Assembly: GCA_002256145.1 (NCBI GenBank)
Contig: NKIP01000006.1
Coordinates: 124,001-188,000, forward strand
DNA from: Comamonadaceae bacterium PBBC1
GTDB lineage: Bacteria; Pseudomonadota; Gammaproteobacteria; Burkholderiales; Burkholderiaceae_C
Length of the DNA stretch: 64,000 nucleotides
Direction: 5' to 3'
Shown here: positions 60,769-64,000 of the stretch, one piece after another
Numbering within the stretch: position 1 is the first letter of the stretch
Layout of the letters: each line of letters begins with the position of its first letter
Notes under the pieces: model-generated
The model's input: the letters and a program-made list of their open reading frames with translations, nothing else
Database searches by the model: none
Told to the model about the DNA's origin: nothing
Program-made: the position numbers and the translations under genes

Positions 60769-61014
60769 CGAAAACTCCAGGACATTGAATGCCTCAGTTT
60801 GGCCAATGCGACCCCAAGGGGCAAGCCAAAAATGTCTTATGGGCGACTTTCAAACCGGGTTGGGGATGCACAGGGCCACTGTTGCTGAGGCGACAGTTTG
60901 GGGCCTTGAGAACCCTGGCCCGAGGGTTTACGCGCGTGTGGTGCAGACAGCGAATTTGTAGCATGCCAGTTGTTGTGGCCTGCACCACCTTGCAAGCCGA
61001 AAGAAAGCGCTGCC

Positions 61015-61938
61015 ATGTCCAAAGTCATCATCACCTGTGCCGTCACCGGGGCCATTCACACGCCCTCCATGTCCCCCCACCTGCCAGTCACGCCCGAAGA
61101 AATCATTGAGGCATCGATCGGGGCCGCCGAAGCGGGGGCAGCCATCATCCACCTGCACGCACGCGACCCCATCACTGGCAAGCCCGACCAAAGCCCCGAG
61201 GCCTTTGCCAAATTTTTGCCGCAAATCAAGGCCGGCACCAACGCGGTGATCAACCTCACCAGCGGGGGCTCGCCCTTCATGAAGATCGACGAGCGCATTC
61301 AGCCCTCGATGCGGTTTTCGCCCGAAGTGGCGTCGCTCAACATGGGCTCGTTCAACTTTGCCCTGTTTCCCATGCTGGAGCGTTTCACCGATTTGAAACA
61401 CGACTGGGAGCGCGAGCACCTGGAAAACAGCCGCGACCTGATTTTTCGCAACACATTCAAGGACATCGAGTTCGCCCTGAAGGCCTGCAACGCCAACCAG
61501 ACACGCTTCGAATTTGAGTGCTATGACATTGGCCACCTGTACAACCTGGCCCACTTTGTGGACAAGGGCTTGATCAAAGCACCCTTCTTTGTGCAGTCGG
61601 TGTTTGGCATTTTGGGCGGTATTGGCACCCACCCCGAAGACGTGATGCACATGAAACGCACAGCCGACCGCTTGTTTGGCAAGGACTACCAATGGTCGGT
61701 GCTGGGTGCCGGGCGTCACCAGATGCGCATTGCCGCCATGGGCGCAAGCCTGGGCAGCAATGTGCGTGTGGGCCTGGAAGACAGCCTGTGGATCGGCAAA
61801 GGCAAGCTGGCCGAGAGCAACGCCCAGCAAGTGCGCCAGGCCCGCGCCATCATCGAAGGGCTGGGCCTGGAAGTGGCCACACCGGATGAAGCCCGCGCCA
61901 TGCTGCAGCTCAAGGGCGCAGCCAACACCCAAATTTGA
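61015..61938 (+). CDS. 3-keto-5-aminohexanoate cleavage family enzyme (BKACE)
   Basis: Zinc enzyme (DUF849/BKACE) that condenses a beta-keto acid with acetyl-CoA and releases acetoacetate and a shorter acyl-CoA. The 307-residue product has zinc ligands His46 and His48 in IIHLHARDP and the third, Glu255, in VGLEDSLW; GILGGIGTHPEDV binds CoA. The family includes enzymes for aminohexanoate and dehydrocarnitine; the substrate here is unknown. It starts a rightward operon with a Bug protein and a dehydrogenase. Confidence 0.93.
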   Translation: MSKVIITCAVTGAIHTPSMSPHLPVTPEEIIEASIGAAEAGAAIIHLHARDPITGKPDQSPEAFAKFLPQIKAGTNAVINLTSGGSPFMKIDERIQPSMRFSPEVASLNMGSFNFALFPMLERFTDLKHDWEREHLENSRDLIFRNTFKDIEFALKACNANQTRFEFECYDIGHLYNLAHFVDKGLIKAPFFVQSVFGILGGIGTHPEDVMHMKRTADRLFGKDYQWSVLGAGRHQMRIAAMGASLGSNVRVGLEDSLWIGKGKLAESNAQQVRQARAIIEGLGLEVATPDEARAMLQLKGAANTQI

Positions 61939-61961
61939 TCAACAACAACGGAGACCTTCTC

Positions 61962-62948
61962 ATGCAACGCAGACACCTTTTATCGGCCGCCGCAGCCGGT
62001 GCCGCAGTTTTGGCAGCGCCATCGTCATGGGCCCAAAGCGCGGGCTATCCCAACCGCCCGATCAAGCTGATCGTGCCATTTCCAGCGGGCGTGTCGCCCG
62101 ATGTGGTGGCGCGTTTGGTGGGTGACAAGCTCAGCCAGGCGATGGGCCAGCCGGTGGTGGTGGAAAACCGCCCTGGCGCTGGCGGCATGATCGGCGCAGA
62201 GGCCGGCACCAACAGCGCCGCCGATGGCTACAGCCTGTTTTACAGCGTCAAGGCGGTGCACGCGATTGCCCCCAACGTGTACCAAAACCCAAAGTTCAAC
62301 CCTGTGCGCGACTTCAGGGCCGTGAGCCAATTGCTCTTGGTGCCCCATGTGCTGACCGCATCGCCCGGCACGCCTTACAACAACATGAAAGAGCTGGTGG
62401 AGTTTGCCAAACGCAACCCCGGCAAGATCAATTACGCCTCGCTGGGTGTGGGCTCGCAGCCGCATGTGGCCATGGAGGCCTGGGCGCAGCGCCTGGGCAT
62501 CAAGCTCAACCATGTGCCCTACAAAACCAACCCCTCGCCCGATGTGATGAGTGGCGTGGTCAGCCTGTCGATCGAGGCGTCCACCACCGCCATTCCCCTC
62601 ATCAAGGGGGGCAAGGTCAAGGGCTTGGCCATCTCGGGAGCCGAGCGCATTGCCAACTTGCCCGATGTGCCCACCATGACCGAGTTTGGGTCCACGCTCG
62701 ACGTGAACGGCCAGATTGGCAGTTCATGGCATGGCATCTTTGCGCCCAAAGCCACGCCAGACGATGTCGTGGCCAAACTCAACACCGAGATCGTGAAAAT
62801 TGTGAAGTTGCCCGAAATCCAGTCGCGCATGCGCGATTTGGGCCTGACCCCCACGGGCACCTCGGCCGACGCCATGACCGCTGTGGCCACCGCAGACAAT
62901 GTGTTCTGGGCCAAGCTGATCAAGGACTTTGACATCAAGGTGGAGTAA
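61962..62948 (+). CDS. Bug-type solute-binding protein with twin-arginine-like signal
   Basis: A 328-residue TctC/Bug protein. The signal MQRRHLLSAAAAGAAVLAA may use Tat; the mature part starts YPNRPIKLIVPFPAGVSPDVVAR and has VVENRPGAGGMIGAEAGT. ATG 61962 follows a GGAG element; a TTG nine codons earlier is rejected. It lies 23 bases after the BKACE gene and three before the dehydrogenase, so its ligand is probably the substrate of these enzymes. Confidence 0.92.
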   Translation: MQRRHLLSAAAAGAAVLAAPSSWAQSAGYPNRPIKLIVPFPAGVSPDVVARLVGDKLSQAMGQPVVVENRPGAGGMIGAEAGTNSAADGYSLFYSVKAVHAIAPNVYQNPKFNPVRDFRAVSQLLLVPHVLTASPGTPYNNMKELVEFAKRNPGKINYASLGVGSQPHVAMEAWAQRLGIKLNHVPYKTNPSPDVMSGVVSLSIEASTTAIPLIKGGKVKGLAISGAERIANLPDVPTMTEFGSTLDVNGQIGSSWHGIFAPKATPDDVVAKLNTEIVKIVKLPEIQSRMRDLGLTPTGTSADAMTAVATADNVFWAKLIKDFDIKVE

Positions 62949-62951
62949 GGC

Positions 62952-63869
62952 TTGCGCACCACTGCACACCCCAGCCCACCCACGGTGGGCCTGATTGGCT
63001 TGGGCATCATGGGCTCGGCCATGGCGGCCAATCTGGTCAAAGCCGGTTTCGAGGTCTATGGCTTCGACCCGGTCGCCGCCGCACGCCGGGCCCTGAAAAA
63101 AGCCGGTGGCCACGCTTGCAAAAGCGTGTCCGAAGTGGCGCAACACAGCCCGCATTTGCTGCTGTCGTTGCCCAGCGAAGCGGCACTGGACCAGGTGTGC
63201 GCCGAGTTGCTGGCCACGGGCCTCAAAGGACTGATTGCCGCAGAAACCAGCACCTTGCCCGAGGTGTGCAAGCGGCGCAACCGGGACGCCTTGGCCAAAC
63301 AACGCATCACCTTGCTGGACTGTCCGCTGTCGGGCACGGGCGCACAGGCCCTGACCCGAGACCTGGCGGTGTATGCCAGCGGCAACGCCAAAGCCATTCG
63401 CGCCTTGCATGGGGTTTTTGAGGGCTTTGCCCGTGTGCGCTACGACGTGGGTGATTTTGGCAACGGCATGCGCATGAAGCTGGTGGCCAACTTGTTGGTG
63501 GCGATTCACAACGTGTCGTCGGCCGAGGCGATCTTGATGGGGGCTCGTGCGGGTCTGGACCCTGCCACCATCGTCAAAGTGGTGGCCGATGGCGCAGGTG
63601 GCTCGCGCATGCTGCAGGTGCGCGGCCCCATGATGGTGGACCGGTCTTGGGACCAAGCCACCATGAAAGTCGGCATTTGGCAAAAGGACATGAAGCTGAT
63701 TCAAGAACTTTTGCAAGCCACCGACACGCCTGCCCCGCTGTTTTCGGCCACCTTGCCGATTTACAACGCCGCCATGGCCATGGGCCACGCCATGGACGAC
63801 ACCGCATCGGTGTTTGACGTGCTGGAGCGCTGGACACAGGTGACGCCTGTGACCCCAAAGAAAAAATAA
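62952..63869 (+). CDS. NAD(P)-dependent 3-hydroxyisobutyrate dehydrogenase-family oxidoreductase
   Basis: The 305-residue beta-hydroxyacid dehydrogenase has the Rossmann motif VGLIGLGIMGSAMAANL at residues 12-28, substrate motif CPLSGTGAQAL and the catalytic Lys in GMRMKLVANLLVA. The start is TTG at 62952, supported by GGAG six bases upstream; a GTG at 62985 would also keep the Rossmann fold. It may oxidise a 3-hydroxy acid to the 3-keto acid used by the BKACE enzyme in the same operon. Confidence 0.88.
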   Translation: MRTTAHPSPPTVGLIGLGIMGSAMAANLVKAGFEVYGFDPVAAARRALKKAGGHACKSVSEVAQHSPHLLLSLPSEAALDQVCAELLATGLKGLIAAETSTLPEVCKRRNRDALAKQRITLLDCPLSGTGAQALTRDLAVYASGNAKAIRALHGVFEGFARVRYDVGDFGNGMRMKLVANLLVAIHNVSSAEAILMGARAGLDPATIVKVVADGAGGSRMLQVRGPMMVDRSWDQATMKVGIWQKDMKLIQELLQATDTPAPLFSATLPIYNAAMAMGHAMDDTASVFDVLERWTQVTPVTPKKK

Positions 63870-63928
63870 CACCACAAGCCGGCTTGGACAACACGGCAAG
63901 TGCTTGCCACAGGGGTGTTTGCGGCGAC

Positions 63929-63968
63929 TCGCCCCTGTGGGCGATTTCTTGCGCACCGACAAGGCAAG
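63929..63968 (+). repeat. dispersed intergenic repeat, copy C, with hairpin
   Basis: Positions 63937-63968 match copy B in 26 of 32 bases. The left end overlaps a perfect 6-bp stem (TCGCCC-CTGT-GGGCGA, 63929-63944), and a 9-bp inverted pair (CCACAGGGG/CCCCTGTGG, 63907-63940) encloses it. No T run is present, so it is not a clear terminator for the operon. Confidence 0.6.
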
Positions 63969-64000
63969 GCGGCATGGTGCAAGATGTGCCCCATGCCCCC

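Overview
This window looks like a piece of a betaproteobacterial chromosome from the order Burkholderiales, most likely family Comamonadaceae (a Limnohabitans, Rhodoferax or Polaromonas-like freshwater bacterium). The basis is gene order (ndk-rlmN-rodZ-ispG-hisS-yfgM-bamB-der-hfq-hflX-hflK-hflC-DUF2065-hisZ-purA), three Bug-type solute-binding proteins without linked membrane subunits, and high GC content with frequent GTG and TTG starts. No rRNA, tRNA, CRISPR array, phage or insertion sequence was recognised. The genus is an inference.

Layout. 1-14.9 kb: a long leftward housekeeping superoperon from ndk to purA (purA runs off the left edge), covering nucleotide metabolism, rRNA/tRNA modification, isoprenoid and histidyl-tRNA synthesis, outer-membrane assembly, ribosome GTPases, Hfq and the HflKC membrane complex. 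15-18 kb: rluB, scpB and rluD leftward, with bamD divergent from rluD. 18.9-22.7 kb: a tightly overlapping leftward operon zapE, a small exported protein, a YdcH-like protein, and a DinG/YoaA helicase. 22.8-29.1 kb: the 2-oxoglutarate dehydrogenase operon sucA-odhB-lpdA, interrupted between odhB and lpdA by a DUF4160-DUF2442 pair and ending in a strong terminator. 29.3-36.5 kb: propionyl-CoA synthetase (prpE), an isochorismatase-like hydrolase, an NlpC/P60 peptidase with a VOC protein, ycaO and an MFS transporter.

36.7-42.5 kb: accessory metabolism (Bug protein, VOC protein, CaiB-type CoA-transferase, Acg-like flavoprotein divergent from a LysR regulator) and a FitAB/VapBC-type toxin-antitoxin pair. 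42.5-53.3 kb: a peptide uptake and hydrolysis island: an oligopeptide ABC transporter operon ending in an isoaspartyl peptidase/asparaginase, a divergent aspartoacylase-like deacylase, and two M20 amidohydrolases; REP-like hairpins lie between the deacylase and the M20 genes. 53.4-55.3 kb: two uncharacterised genes, one (exported) bracketed by direct copies of a dispersed repeat. 55.4-59 kb: a RecQ-like helicase with a phosphoribosyltransferase-like tail, the ribosome-assembly GTPase YlqF/RbgA and a DEDD exonuclease. 59-63.9 kb: a divergent catabolic cluster with two Bug proteins, a cupin-like protein, a beta-keto acid cleavage enzyme and a 3-hydroxyacid dehydrogenase; a third copy of the dispersed repeat closes the window.

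No clearly new defence or mobile system was seen. The most interesting items are the DUF4160-DUF2442 pair inside the TCA-cycle operon, two intergenic repeat families (one with compensatory stem changes), the RecQ-PRTase-like fusion, the isopeptide/acyl-peptide island and the beta-keto acid cluster.
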